Below the pieces are notes generated by a model. It saw nothing but the letters and a program-made list of their open reading frames with translations, was not told the DNA's origin and ran no database searches. A stretch of 64,000 nucleotides of DNA from Orbicella faveolata. Taxonomy: Eukaryota > Cnidaria > Anthozoa > Scleractinia > Merulinidae. The translations under genes were made by a program, and so were the position numbers. The DNA lies in the NCBI RefSeq assembly GCF_002042975.1, contig NW_018149649.1:205381-269380 (forward strand), given 5' to 3'. This document shows, piece after piece, positions 1 through 12,433 of this stretch; position 1 is the first letter of the stretch; each line of letters starts with the position of its first letter.

Positions 1-717
1 AAATCACAAGTGATCGACACGAATGCTCAAAGTCATGGCTAAAAAAACTGCGTGGTTAATTGAGCCGACCGAACCATAGAAATATGTTGCATACTGCCTC
101 ATTAATTTTTCAACAAACCCTAACTACAATATGATATCGATCAGCGTGTATAATGTCTTCTTTAGGTATTGACAAAGAGCTCTCGCTCGCTTACGTACTT
201 CTTTGAATGTAACGCTTCGGTTAGGGAAGGAGGATGGCTAGAGCAGTTTACTTTCTGAAGAAAAATTTAAAAATAGTCAATTTTTCTAGTAATAAAGTGA
301 AGTGTTTTAGTGACGTGTGACTGAGAGTTCCTAGGTACAGAAGCGTATCTTAAAAGCTATTGAGCGGTACATATTTCATTCATAATTCACTGCAGAAAGA
401 AACATATATCAGCAGATCTGAAAAAGATAGAAGGTTTTCATGGAGGCCCAGTTGGTGTTCCTAAGCATTAAGAATTATCATTCGATACACTGTTTTATTC
501 CTTTTCATTGGCCGAGAGTTCCCCACAAGACCTGCAAATAACTGCCTCCAAATAATCGCCTGCTCATGCGTAGTACCGCCCAAATGTATTTTGCTGCAAA
601 TAATATTCTGCTCATGCGTAATTGAAACTACGCTTTCGGGTAGAAAACGGCATATCGCTAACCTGAGCTGTCAGAGATTGATTTAAATTGGGAAAAACTT
701 GTTGATCGAATAATGAA

Positions 718-858
718 ACAATTATTGAACTCGGTTATAGCAAAATATTGTGTCTCGCAGATCAATTATCTGCCTCAGCCTTCGGCCAGTTGGCAAATAG
801 TTGATCTGTTCGCCACTGACAAATCAAGATATTTTGCTTAACCTCGTCCTATAATTGT
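718..858. repeat. Fold-back repeat, MITE-like
   Basis: The outer arms 718-750 and 826-858 are imperfect inverted repeats (both contain GCAAAATAT in opposite orientation), and the centre holds a second small palindrome around 770-790 (CAGCCTTCGGCC). Hairpin elements of this type are common in cnidarian genomes; the family name is not known to me. No clear target duplication was found. Confidence 0.5.
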
Positions 859-985
859 AAAATGTTTGCGTAAGAAAAAAATCACTTCTTAAAGGAAAGA
901 AATTCTCTAGCGCTTGTTTGGAGGCACCAATGTGGCGGCGTGGCGGTGGGACTGATGTCCAAAATAAATCCTTTATACAACAAAA

Positions 986-1175
986 GGTCGTGTTCAAAAC
1001 ACGAGATGGCGAAATAACGAAATGGCACTACGAGTAAGAGTGAACGTGGGAGACGGGTGTCTGAAAGGGTAACCCTTAATTATACTGAAAGTTAATCACC
1101 GCCGAGTCAGTGCTATTTAGGCTAACCGTAGTGCCATTTCGCCATTTCGCCATCTTGTGTTTAAACACACCTACC
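986..1175. mobile_element. MITE with long terminal inverted repeats
   Basis: Arms 986-1032 and 1127-1175 are inverted repeats of about 47 bp with few mismatches (both contain GATGGCGAAAT and GAAATGGCACTACG). A 6-bp direct repeat ACAAAA flanks the element at 980-985 and 1176-1181 and fits a target-site duplication. The internal ~95 bp has no coding potential. This is a non-autonomous DNA transposon; the superfamily is uncertain. Confidence 0.65.
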
Positions 1176-4100
1176 ACAAAAGAAAGGCAACAGAATATAT
1201 GATCTTTCATATATTCATTTGCAATATTTACACATCATCAACAGCAGAAGTCGGGATAGCTTGTTAAGCGCTCAGTTTGTCTCCAGCAAGCGCCCCTCCC
1301 TGATTTATGTACGCTCACTTATGATTCAAAATAAGAGCTTCCTGTCTTCAAACACCCCTCTCTATATATATAGCTCTGTCAATCCCTCACTCAAAATAGA
1401 CTTGGGGTTTGAATTGAAAGCAAACTATTTTTATAACTGGGCGATTTCTTTAAGAATTTGAAGACCTTATTAAAATCTTATGGTAAGTTTCTTATATGAA
1501 TCGAATAGGTTGAACCGGCTGCAAAATTTTCAGTTTCTTTGTGAAATGCGATCTGAGTTATCTAAGTTGCGGAAAAAACTCCATCCAGTCCTCCGACGGC
1601 GATGAGGTTTATGATGGCTGATAGCGCACTGGTACCAAGCTCTGAGTCATAACGACTTCTTTCCATGTTCACTTCACTGCAACTTCTATCATAGTTCATT
1701 CTTCTCTTTTCTTAGCTTGTTGCTTAGGATACGCCTGATAACAAAGTTCATGCCTTCACGAGGAACTCGTTGTATCTATAATTGCATCTCTTAATTCACG
1801 CAACATACCAAAAGTATTTCAGTGAATACATTTTGAGGCGATCGACAGTGAGCGTTTTGTTGTCATACTTGAATTATACCCTCCAAAGTGAGTGCTATAA
1901 GGAATATTAGATGTAGAAATAGTATCAACATGCATCATATCCGAAAAAATGGTCTTATCATCAAAGATTCGGGTGCCTTTCTGAGCATTCATCGGTTGCG
2001 GAACCTGCGGAACTCAACTTGCTGCTACGTCTTTAGACTGAGTCACGCTGCTGAAAATAAATCGTCGTATTGAGATTGGCTAATGAAACTAGTTATTTGG
2101 AGGTTATTGCCGCGATATTGAGTCTGTCTGATGTGAACTGCCGATATACATTGCACGCAATGCTAGAATTTTCCGTTTCGTAAGAACTGTGCGATTCACG
2201 AAAACCTCCTCTATGACTCATGGATTCCGCTCAACTTTCAAAACCTCAAACTTAAGTCGTACGCATCGCAACTTCGATTCCTTTTCTCCGGTGAAATTAG
2301 AGTGCAGTTTACTACTTGCCCAATGAATAATCCTACACAGTTATTTGGAGTGCTATTCATTGAAAAGACGTTTTTGGTAGGCCTATTTATCGGAAGATAA
2401 ATAGGCATTTATGGCAAACAATTTTGGGCTTATATGGATAGCTAGCTAACAAGGCTATCGCTTAGTTAAATGCTCTAAGCCAGACAATACGAAACATAAA
2501 ATATTATGGATTGAAGTAGGTACTAAAACTAAATGATCATCCCTAGTATTTAGTCGTCATAATGTAATCATACTTAACATAATCAGTGCATAAAACGATT
2601 CGAAACGGTCAAGCGTCTCAAGACACTTGTATTGCAGTTGTACCGATAATTACGGTCCATTCAGCCTTGCACTCAATCTTCGGTTGAACTTTATTTCTTG
2701 CCCGCTGGTGGTTTTTGTTGTTGTTGTTAGTAGACCGGGGAAATAGTAATAAAAGAGTGTATGGGCATTTTAAGTACATTTCATGTGTTACGACGTGTGC
2801 TACGACCGTATATTTCAGTCTAAAAAGAACCAAGATTGTTTATGTTATAAATTACTTATCTAGGCCGCTTCTACTGACAGTAATTTAATTCGAGAATTAA
2901 ACTGAGTGTGGAAGACAACAATGAAAAATAAAAGATAGTTCGCCCGTACTTCGAGGCTCTGCAAAAATTCACCGTGTTGTTTCATTACAGCCACTCACTT
3001 CGATGGATACGTTGCTGTTAAATATGAAGTGAAAGTTGTGTGAAGTTATCTGTGTTGATATTGTTGTCCGTAAGTTCTTGCACGAATCGATGCAATATAA
3101 ACTATCATTTTGACAACAGTAAAGATGACCCTTGAGCAATCTACCCAGAAATGGGTTATGATAACAGGAACACTTTGCCGCCCCTACGTCATTAATTGAT
3201 AGGTAAACATATTATGAAAAGACAATTTACAGAACACAACCACAGGACATTGGTATCCTCAGTCGGTCAACTTCTCTTGGTGGTTTAAGGAACAATACTA
3301 AATTGTAGATACGGGAAAAACAATTTAACGGGCTTCAACGGATAATAGCTTTATTTTCAGTTAGAATCTCCGCACGTTCTTTCATTTGCGGCCTTTTTAT
3401 ACGTAACCTCCGAGAGCTTCGGCCATTGTGTTGTTAAGTGATATGATATGCTCCGGTCTTTTCAAATACCAATCAAGGTCAAACGTTCACTTTAGTATAG
3501 TTTTTCAATGAGATTAACTCCATATGAATCGCATGTATACCCAAGAGAGAAATATTTATTCTTTGAATTGCTCGGACCTCCCATAATCAACGCCGGTGGT
3601 AAAATTTTTAACCTTGATTTCTATAAGGTTATTTACAAATTAAGTCAACACAAATTTGCCATCGTTTATTACTCAGGAATTTCTGTCGTTTTTGGCAGCC
3701 ATGACCCAGAACTGAAGCTTACTCAAACAATTTACAAGACTCCCAGCAGTTTGTATTTTATGTAAAACCCGTTTAGAAAGCACGATCTACGAGCGGCTAG
3801 TAGAGTGGTTTCGGGCGCCCGAGTTAAGAGAGACTGAAACCATCAGTCCACATGACGTGCTTCTGTTGATAACTGTTGCTTTCGTTGCCGTTGCATAAAA
3901 ACAGCAACTGAGTTCAGTTAACAGTAGTGGTGGTACATATTTCCGCAAAAGAAAATCGTTTGTAAAGCTGCAGACACACCCAAACTCGTTTATCCTTAAA
4001 TTAAATCTAACGAGCTGCGGCACAGAATGAACGGCATAGGTTCATGAACCCTTGGACCCTTTTGCTTAGGTTCTAATTCATTTGCTGGTAAAAATTTCAC

Positions 4101-4365
4101 TGGGCGCAACTGCAAGCCGACAGTGATTTGTAGTCTTAGGATGTCCGAATTCGCTAGAACTCGGACTAAATAGTTCTTATAGATTCTTACTTGATTTTCG
4201 TGACAATTGTAGTAGTACTGATACGAACCTTAGGTACAGCGGTCTGTCTACACACGGAATTAACACACAGCTCCACCAGGAACTAATAATAGACTCTTCA
4301 AAAGGAAAGGAAACCACCACGAATACGTAGCCGTAAAACTGCGTACGAATGGCGTTAAGGAAAAT

Positions 4366-4781
4366 ATCGATCATATCCGATCGTCGTTTAATTTCTCCGG
4401 ATGTTTCAAGGGAGCTTGAAGAATCGTTTAAATCAACTTACCTCCTCCATAAAACCTATAACAAACTATTTTTGTCCCGATCAGAAGTTTCCATGTCCAC
4501 ATTGTTTGATGTCAAGCCTACATGCAAATGTGTCTGTCCTATTGAATAAATTATTGCATACCAAATCGTGTAGTTGTAGATATAATATTTATAGATCGTC
4601 AACTGCGGCGGCAGGAACAATTGACAAAGTTTCCGAGAATATAAATGACTTGATTTTAACACAGTTCAGCACAGGGAAGATGAATCACGGGACTACACCC
4701 CACAGAAGAAGAAACTCGTTTTTAATAGAAAAAAAATCGTGTAAAACAGCAAAACAACTTCCCTTTCGTTTTACATAAAAG
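4366..4781 (+). promoter_or_regulatory. Promoter region of copy 1
   Basis: A block shared by copies 1-7 begins at 4366 (ATCGATCATATCCGAT, 4366-4381). A STAT-type palindrome TTCCGAGAA lies at 4631-4639. An AP-1-like TGAATCA lies at 4681-4687; the other copies have the perfect TGAGTCA, so it is weakened here. A degenerate TATA box (TACATAAAAG) ends at 4781. Start of transcription is expected near 4800. Confidence 0.6.
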
Positions 4782-4799
4782 CCATTCAAAATGCCCTCA

Positions 4800-4877
4800 A
4801 TTGTCAAACGTTTTGAGAAGCAACACGAACTAGACCTCAACTCAAAGAAATTCAGCCACAACGAACGAAGAGAAAAG
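4800..4877 (+). other. 5' non-coding exon of copy 1
   Basis: The start is estimated from the TATA position. The exon ends at 4877 in front of a GTAGGC donor. The next exon begins at 5146 after a pyrimidine-rich tract and CTAG, eight bases before the start codon. The same arrangement occurs in every copy of the family, giving a 5' UTR interrupted by an intron of 268 bp. Confidence 0.6.
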
Positions 4878-5153
4878 GTAGGCGATGAGAATTCTGTGTT
4901 TCTTCTATAAATCACTGAGTAATCAGCAAGTAGAGAGGGGCCAAGTACCATGCACTACAGTGACTAAAAACGATAAAAAAAAAAGAGTTATACAGTGACA
5001 GACTGGCACATACAAAAGCCTAAAATTTCAGAAATCATATACATACAATTAGCCATTTTGATTTATAAACCGTTCCCCCACGAAACATTATGTCACCAAA
5101 TTTTTAAACCGTTTTTTTTTTTTTATCTTTCACTTTTCAAACTAGAAACTACC

Positions 5154-7197
5154 ATGGATTCTTGCAAGATATTACTCGCTGCCATATTTGTTGTTACACT
5201 AAGCACAGTGGCTCGTACAGCTCCCTTAAACTCACCACCAAGTAAAATAGAAATTCTCGTCAGACTTGGTCTTTCACCGAAACTCGCTAACGCCACTAAA
5301 GAGGTAAGGAACGCTATCATTTTTCAATGCGAGTTTTATTCAGTTGGCCCTGAGTGGACCGTAAGTTATTTTTGTCGCATGGCTTTTAAACGTAGTCACT
5401 CATTTTTTTAAACCCATTATTTTTACAGATGAAAAACGTCTACCCGTTCATAGCCTCTCCTGATCTCGAGAGCACGATGCTACTTTTTGGACCCGTTGTC
5501 ACACCAACATGCTCTACAAACCTGGTTTGTAACTTTTATTGGCATTTTGTCACAAAACTTTTTTACTCTACCTGATTGACAACAGTGTACGATCCTAGTA
5601 AAAATTCTGACACGTATGTCATGTTTTCGGATTACAATTAATCGTTCCGTCTTTTTGGCCGTATTTTCACTACGGCCGGAGTTGATTACAAAGTTTTTAT
5701 GACTAAAGCATACAATCAGAAGTCTATAACACTGGTATTCCTCTTTGGCATTCTCCCAGTTACAGCCCAAAGTTTCTCTGTAAAAGCCGCCTGCTTTCCA
5801 AAAGAGGTAACTAAAGGCAAATGAAGAGGAGAGTACCAATACTAAAACAAAGGCTTTGTCTGTTTACAACGTGTATTCGTTATTACCGGTGCTATGGCTG
5901 CTGTTTTGAACGGTTCGGTATTTGCATTCAACTGCAAACAACGACTAATAAACTGATAACTAGATGAGCTGGAATATATTCATGTGGAAAAATTCTTAGC
6001 ATAAAAATGAATATGAAGGTAAATTAACTGGCAGTACTTGTGTGTCTGTGAGTCGTATACTACCTTAAAACCTTGACGACTCTACTGTTTTTATCCGCAG
6101 ACATTGAAAGACAAACTTTCTGTCCCCTACATGAAGCTGTCTTACTTCGTCAGTCCGCTGTACATGGTGTACGCTTATGAAGAAAAACAAGGACCTCAGC
6201 ACATTCAGTTGGCTCAAATGCTTGACGATACAAGCTTTTATCTCAATAGTACATTTTCAACTCTAAGACGCGAGGTAGGTAACTAGCGAGCCTTAATTAG
6301 CTCCGGTAGTAAAACTAATTAATTTAGCATCTGCATTATTTCAGCTTGCCTCTTCAGTTTAGCACTACAAACTAAAACTCCTGACTAAGGCGCAGAAGTT
6401 TGCAAAGTGGAGTGGTCTGGGGCAGGGCGATATTTGTTAAGCCACTTACATGTCTGGGGACAAGACGATATTTGTTAAGCCATTTACATCTACTTCAGGA
6501 AAAAAAAAAAGAATACATTCCAGAGGAAATTGATTTGTCTCTGTCGGTGCGACTCCAAACTTAAGCAGTGCATGAGACTGACAGATTGTGCCATTTTTTT
6601 ACCAACAACATGTTGATTCAATTTAATTGTCAAATTAAAAAAACAGCAAATTACTTAAAGATATTGTTACCTTTTTTTCAAATTTCAGATCATGCAAAAC
6701 AAGTTTCCCTTGCCCACCAGTCAAAATGTGTCGGAAGCAGTTCTCGACCATCGCACTCGTGAATATCTACAAAGACTTGTCGATCACAAAATAGTGGTAA
6801 GTAGTACTTTTTTTCCATAAATAATACCATTGCATCGAGAACGGAAAACAACTTAACGAATTTTCTTTGGAAGAAATAACTAAGAAAAAAGACTTTGAAC
6901 ATGAGCAGAATGTCCAAATTCTAAGGTGAAGCAGAGAGTATTTAAGATTAAATGAAGCTGTTTGCTATTGCAACTGATTATGTTGTTGCTATTATGGTGC
7001 TTGCCGCTGTTGCATTGCAATGTTCTTCACCCTAAAATTGAACTACTAACATGTTGAACAATGATATGATTTTTTTTTTAATTTTGTAGAGCCTGGTAAT
7101 CACTGATGATGTGGTGAAGATTTATCGAAACTACGTCATCCTCTACTCGCTGCGTGACGCAATCAGCCAGGTGTACGTCTGTGTAATAAGCATCTAA
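5154..7197 (+). CDS. Secreted helical cytokine-like protein, copy 1
   Basis: Five coding exons: 5154-5303, 5429-5524, 6101-6274, 6689-6796, 7090-7197, giving 50, 32, 58, 36 and 35 residues (211 aa). All four introns are GT-AG and fall between codons (phase 0). The start follows an ACC context and opens a signal peptide (hydrophobic residues 6-18, likely cleavage at residues 20-24). The mature chain has no other membrane segment. Cys78 (end of exon 2) and Cys207 (near the C-terminus) are conserved in all copies and could form one disulfide. N-glycosylation motifs lie at N46, N131 and N153. The last exon contains the family's best conserved stretch, ITDDVVKIYRNYVILY. I know no named family; size, signal peptide and five phase-0 exons resemble class II (IL-10/IFN-lambda) or long-chain cytokine genes, which is inference. 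The exon 2 donor GTTTGT is weak. It could instead be another small secreted effector or hormone. Confidence 0.85.
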
Positions 7198-7810
7198 TCT
7201 GACCAACAAGATGCAATTTGTAATATTTACTATTTAAGACCGACATTGGCATATGACAGGAAAGTTACATAAAGTTTTTTTTCGGCGAAAGAAATTATGT
7301 GAAAAATCAGATTACAACAGGAAACTTAAAATACTATTTATAATAATTATTTAAGGTTAAGCGTAAAATAAGCAAGTACATCTTTTAATTAATTTAAAGG
7401 AGAAATGGGAAAACAAACAAGCCATCTGTTGAAATTTAGTTACTAAGAGAGGTTAGTTTGGAAATTTTGGGGAACATTTTGATCTCACTTTCTGATGCAA
7501 ATTTACTCTTTTGCTGAATAATATAAACATCATCAGCTGGTCTATTGGTGTTAAATTTCCCAAGGCTTTCAGGTTTTCTCTCGTCTTCTTTCATAACTCG
7601 ATTGAGAGATTTTAGAGAATAAACAGTGTGTACGATATAAGTTCTTTATCAAGCTACCCTCATAGAGGAAATCAAATCCATATTGAGATTATTATTTGTT
7701 ACTGATCAGGATCAGTGTATATGTTAATCTGTTACAGATTTCCTTCTGATAATCCACTATTGTAAGCGTGTTGTTGTTAAATTAACAATAAAGCGTTTGA
7801 AAATGAAGTG
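7198..7810 (+). other. 3' UTR and poly(A) signal of copy 1
   Basis: A perfect AATAAA lies at 7787-7792, followed by a T/G-rich stretch. Several ATTTA pentamers occur in 7225-7505, two of them in the cluster near 7335-7355. The nonamer TTATTTATT seen in copies 3, 4, 5 and 7 is altered here. A sequence just before the signal (TTGTTGTTAAATTAACAATA) is conserved in copies 1-7. Confidence 0.65.
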
Positions 7811-8280
7811 AATATGATGTCTATTTCTGTACAGCCTAGCAGTATTACACCTTAACATCTAAAGAAGATCTCTACTGGACGAAGTTCAGTCTCAAAAGGT
7901 CTTTCTGTCAGATATATCGGTATAATACTGATGTCTGTCAAAGTGCATTGTAATGACCGGACTCTTCATTCTTACGATATACTCGGATCTTAAAAGAAAT
8001 TACTTCTTTGACTAATTCCGAGCATGACACGACTCAACGTGAATATTTTTTACGTTTTTCCTGCGTTGTGCGGTTTCGTTCCAATCGTGGTCTCGTTTAC
8101 ATTACAGTGTAAAAATGTTCGTGCATAGTTTTCGCGTTTTCCCAACTCACTGTGAGGTGTGTATGACGGTCTGCGATCGTGACGCGCCTTTAACTTTCTA
8201 CAAATCTGTGAAATGTATGCAACCAAACAGAAAACGTATTCCAACAACTTATTTTTTTTTTCTTTTACCTTATACGAATT

Positions 8281-9060
8281 CCTTAAAGGGACTTTCCGTT
8301 CCGCCCTGATTCTCTTTCATTTCTTTCTTTCCCCTTGGCTTTCTGCCTCTTCTATCTGGGAAGGGAGTGTGATTGGTCTTAAATTAGCTTCGCTATAGTA
8401 CCTCATGAAAATTCCGTACGCTTGTGTTACAAGTGCGAAGGGACTTTCCGCCCCGCCCTGATTCTCTTTCATTTTTTCCTATCACCCATGGTTTTGTCTC
8501 CTCTATCTGGGAAGAAAGTGTGATTGCTCTTAAATTAACTTCGCTGTAGTGTATGCAACCAAAAACAGAAACATACCTCCACAATTTAGCTTTCTTTCTA
8601 TTACCTTTTACGAATCCCTTAAAGGGACTTTCCGTCCCGCCTTGATTCTCTTTTATTTCTTCCTTTCCCCCTGGAGTGTGATTGGCCTTAAATTAACTTC
8701 GCTATAGTGCCTCGTAAAAATTCCTTACGCTTGTGTTACAAGTGCGAAGGGACTTTCCGTCCCGCCCCGATTCTCTTTCATTTTTTCCTATCACCCATGG
8801 CTTTCTGCCTCTTCTATCTGGGAAGGGAGTGTGATTGATCTTGAATTAGCTTCGCTATAGTGCCTCTAAAAATTCCGTACGCTTGTGTTACAAGTGCAAA
8901 GGGACTTTCCGGCCGCCCTGATTCTCTTTCATTCCCTCCTTTCCCCCATGATTTTCTGCTTCTTCTATCTGGGAAGGGAGTGATCGCTCTTTAATTAGCT
9001 TACTTGTTGTGCCTTAGTGCGTTGCAACCGTGAAAATTCGGTGTGCTTGTGTTACAAGTT
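8281..9060 (+). repeat. Tandem array with five exact NF-kB decamers
   Basis: The ~150-bp unit is repeated with some truncation. The exact decamer GGGACTTTCC occurs at 8288-8297, 8440-8449, 8624-8633, 8749-8758 and 8901-8910. The 13-bp dyad CTTGTGTTACAAG at 8421-8433, 8730-8742 and 8882-8894 ends six bases before a decamer; a further dyad closes the array at 9046-9058. Units also share CTATCTGGGAAGG and TTCGCTATAGTGCCTC. The decamer is the classic Ig-kappa type site; cnidarians are known to have NF-kB. Enhancer function is inference. Confidence 0.8.
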
Positions 9061-11882
9061 AGCTGTAAAAGAGACTGATAATGTGTTCTCTTTATAGGAA
9101 AACGTTACTGATTGCTGACGTTCACCTGTTAGAAGAGTGAAAATCGTATGCTTTATTATAATAGCAAACATTATGAGTTCCTGCCGTTTAAATGATAAAG
9201 ATTGCTTCCGTTTATTGAAGAGGGGTGATACCGCTTTGCGCTTTCGTTACAAAAGTGAACGATACAAGAGTTGGCGTTACATCGTTAAACGCTAGCGTTG
9301 CTTACCCGCGTGTTCAAGTTTTAATGCAAACACCGAGGAGACGTTTGTCAGAATTCCAAAGTAGTCATGTATACCCTCACCTTAGAGTCGCGCATGTTGA
9401 TTCCTCCTAACTTTCACTCCTTCCTTTTACATCAAACTTTATAAAGTGTGATCATTTAACGCACGCGGATTGGTCGTTTTAGTTTCGGGCTATGTAAACG
9501 ATAGGTTGTGACGTGTTATGAAATAAGTAGATGCCCTTTTTGACCTTTTAACATGACGATTATAAAAACTATAAAAGCTTGTCGGATCGTGAAAAGAGAT
9601 CTATGGCTAAAAATGAAAAATACAAATTAAAAATACAACAAATCTGAAACTGTCAATATATGAATCGAATTGAGGCGGATAAAAAGTTTACAACCGGAGA
9701 AGTTATTCTAAAATTAAAGTTGTCGAATCTAAAAGTAGACGAGGTTGATGTAAATTAAAATTGAAATTTTTAAAAGTGTCTCACGATTTAAGCCTCTGGC
9801 CTCTTCATTTGAGGCATATATCATTAACCAAGTCAGTGTGTACGCCAGTCAGCATGTTCCAAAGCACGGAGCTTCTATTGGGGTACAGTGTCTTTCATTT
9901 AGCGGGTGAATGGCCTAAGATCATGCTTCCTAGCGATACAGTTACCTAGGAATGCAGGTTATCTGTCGTTGTGTGCCTTGTGCATGTGCTTAAAAACGGA
10001 AATTTTTTAATCACCTATAATGGAAATAAATGGTTGACTCTTCTGTACACGTTCTAAAACTTCAACTGATAGTTTTGTCTTTTGGTAAATTAAACTTGGA
10101 CATTTCTAGTATTTCTGGCAGCTCTGCAATGTACTTGTTCAAGAAAATCTAAATTTTTTTAGCACGCACCCCACATAAAGCAAGACCGTTGTAGGATGAC
10201 CTTGAATTAAAAATATTAAGGATTTATTTGTCTGAGTAAATTACGTATGTAATCACTCGCATGCTGTGGCTGGCATCTAAACTTTCGAATTCGCGTAAAC
10301 TTCATCTCGTGTTGACATCAGGTTTTGTAAACACGCGCGCTATTAAGTCGTAAAACGTTTGTAAACTAATGAACATTTAGAGAACCTGACTAAGCAATAC
10401 CAGCTCCGAAATGAAATACCACACTAAATCTAGGATAAAAGAAAAATAATACAATAACACACAATAATTTCTACCAAAGTGAGGGAAAAGTTTTCTTAAT
10501 TTTTTAAAGGACTTGATTACCTCTCGCCAAAAGAAACATTGCAGTTGTACCAATAATTACGGTTCATTCAGCCTTGCCCTCAATCTTCGGTGGAACTTTA
10601 TTTCTTGCCCGCTAGTCGCTGTCGTTGTTGTTGTTGTTGTTGTTGTTGGTAAAAAAAGAATGCATGGGCATTTTAAGTACATTTCGTGTTATACACAAGA
10701 TTCTTTATGTTGTAATTACTTATCCAGGCCGCTTCTACTGACAATAATTTAATTTGAAAATTGAACTGAGTGTGCAAGACAACTTATGAAAAATAATAGT
10801 TAGTTCGCCGGTACTTCGAGGCTCTGTGAAAATTTACTGTTATTTCAATACAGCCACTTACTTCGATGGATACGTTGCTGTTAAATATTAAGTGAAAGTT
10901 GTGTGAAGTTGTCTGTGTTGATATTGTTGTCCGTAAGTTCTTGCACGAATCGCTGCAATATAAACTATCATTTTGACAACAGTAAAGATGACCCTTGAGT
11001 AACCTACCCAGAAATGGGTTATGATAACAGGAACACTTTGCCGCTCCTACGTCATTAATTGATAGGTAAACATATTATGAAAAGACAATTCAGTAAAGAA
11101 CACAACCACAGAACATTGGTATCCTCAGTCGGTCAACTTCCCTTGGTTGTTTAAGGAACAATACTAAATTTTAGATAGAGGGAAAAAAAAATTTAACGGG
11201 CTTCGACGGATAATAGATTTATTTAAGAATCTCCGCACGTTCTTTCACGATCTTTGTAACGTACGCGTGCTTAATCAGCTATTGTATTGTTAAGTGATAT
11301 AACATGCTCTTGTCTTTTCAAATACCAATCAAGGTCAAACGTTCACTTGAGTATAGTTTTCGATGAGATTAACTCCATATAAATCGCATGTATACCCAAA
11401 AGAGAAATATTTATTTTTCGAATTGCTTGGACCTCCCATAATAAACGCCGGTGGTAAAATTTTGAACCGTGAATTCTATATGGTTATTTAAAAATTAAGG
11501 CAAAACAAATTTGCTATCGTTTATTACACAAGAATTTCTGTCGTTTTTGGCAGCCATGGCCCAGAACTGAAGTTTACTAAAACAATTTACAGGACTCCCA
11601 ACAGTTTGTATTTGATGTAAAGCCTGTTCAGAAAGCACGATCTACGAGCGGCGAGTAGAGTGGTTTCGGGCGCCCGAGTTAAGAGAGAGTGAAACCGTTA
11701 GTCCAAAATGGGGTGCTTCCCTTGATATCATATGCTGGTAAAAATTTCAATAGGCGCAACTGCAAGCCGACAGTGATTTGTACAGTCTTAGGATATCCGA
11801 ATTCGCTAGAACTCGGACTAAATAGTTCTTATAGATTTTTACTTGATTTTCTTGACAATTGTAGTAGTACTGATACGAACCT
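9061..11882. other. Spacer between copies 1 and 2, no gene
   Basis: No convincing reading frame. The stretch 9100-10250 aligns with 21880-23110, the spacer before copy 3, and 10540-11882 is the diverged partner of 2618-4230. A (TTG)n tract lies near 10622-10649. The sequence from about 11760 onward leads into the shared promoter module. Confidence 0.6.
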
Positions 11883-12017
11883 TAGGTACAGCGGTCTGTC
11901 TACACACGGAATTAACACACAGCTCCACCAGGAACTAATAATAGACTCTTCAAAAGGAAAGGAAACCACCACGAATACGTAGCCGTAAAACTGCGTACGA
12001 ATGGCGTTAAGGAAAAT

Positions 12018-12433
12018 ATCGATCATATCCGATCGTCGTTTAATTTCTCCGGATGTTTCAAGGGAGCTTGAAGAATCGTTTAAATCAACTTACCTCCTCC
12101 ATAAAACCTATAACAAACTATTTTTGTCCCGATCAGAAGTTTCCATGTCCACATTGTTTGATCTCAAGCCTACATGCAAATGTGTCTGTCCTATTGAATA
12201 AATTATTGCATACCAAATCGTGTAGTTGTAGATATAATATTTATAGATCGTCAACTGCGGCGGCAGGAACAATTGACAAAGTTTCCGAGAATATAAATGA
12301 CTTGATTTTAACACAGTTCAGCACAGGGAAGATGAATCACGGGACTACACCCCACAGAAGAAGAAACTCGTTTTTAATAGAAAAAAAATCGTGTAAAACA
12401 GCAAAACAACTTCCCTTTCGTTTTACATAAAAG
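12018..12433 (+). promoter_or_regulatory. Promoter region of copy 2
   Basis: Same elements as copy 1: conserved block at 12018-12033, STAT-type TTCCGAGAA at 12283-12291, AP-1-like TGAATCA at 12333-12339 and a degenerate TATA box ending at 12433. The non-coding first exon ends at 12529 before GTAGGC. Confidence 0.6.

Larger units (their letters stand above)
1..4230. other. Left spacer, no gene seen
   Basis: No open frame here looks like a real gene. The part from about 2618 to 4230 is a diverged copy of 10540-11882, the spacer that precedes copy 2 of the gene family, including a TTG-rich tract and a block just before the promoter. It is therefore an intergenic spacer of the same tandem array. 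A perfect 11-bp inverted repeat with a 4-base loop lies at 2381-2406 (arm GCCTATTTATC). Two fold-back elements within 1-1200 are listed separately. I see nothing else definite in 1200-2600. Confidence 0.6.

Noticed and set aside
3508-3765. 85-residue frame in the left spacer
   Set aside because: The aligned spacer at 11364-11620 has a stop and other changes, and no domain is recognisable. It is chance openness in a duplicated spacer.
4995-5411. 138-residue frame running from upstream of copy 1 through its first coding exon
   Set aside because: It begins in intron 1 and runs into intron 2. The splice acceptor at 5144-5145 and donor at 5304 are conserved in all copies, so only the exon part is real.
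8281-9060. kB arrays as part of a retroviral LTR, because GGGACTTTCC is known from viral enhancers
   Set aside because: No terminal repeats, primer site or gag/pol-like coding nearby. The units are plain tandem repeats within the array spacers.
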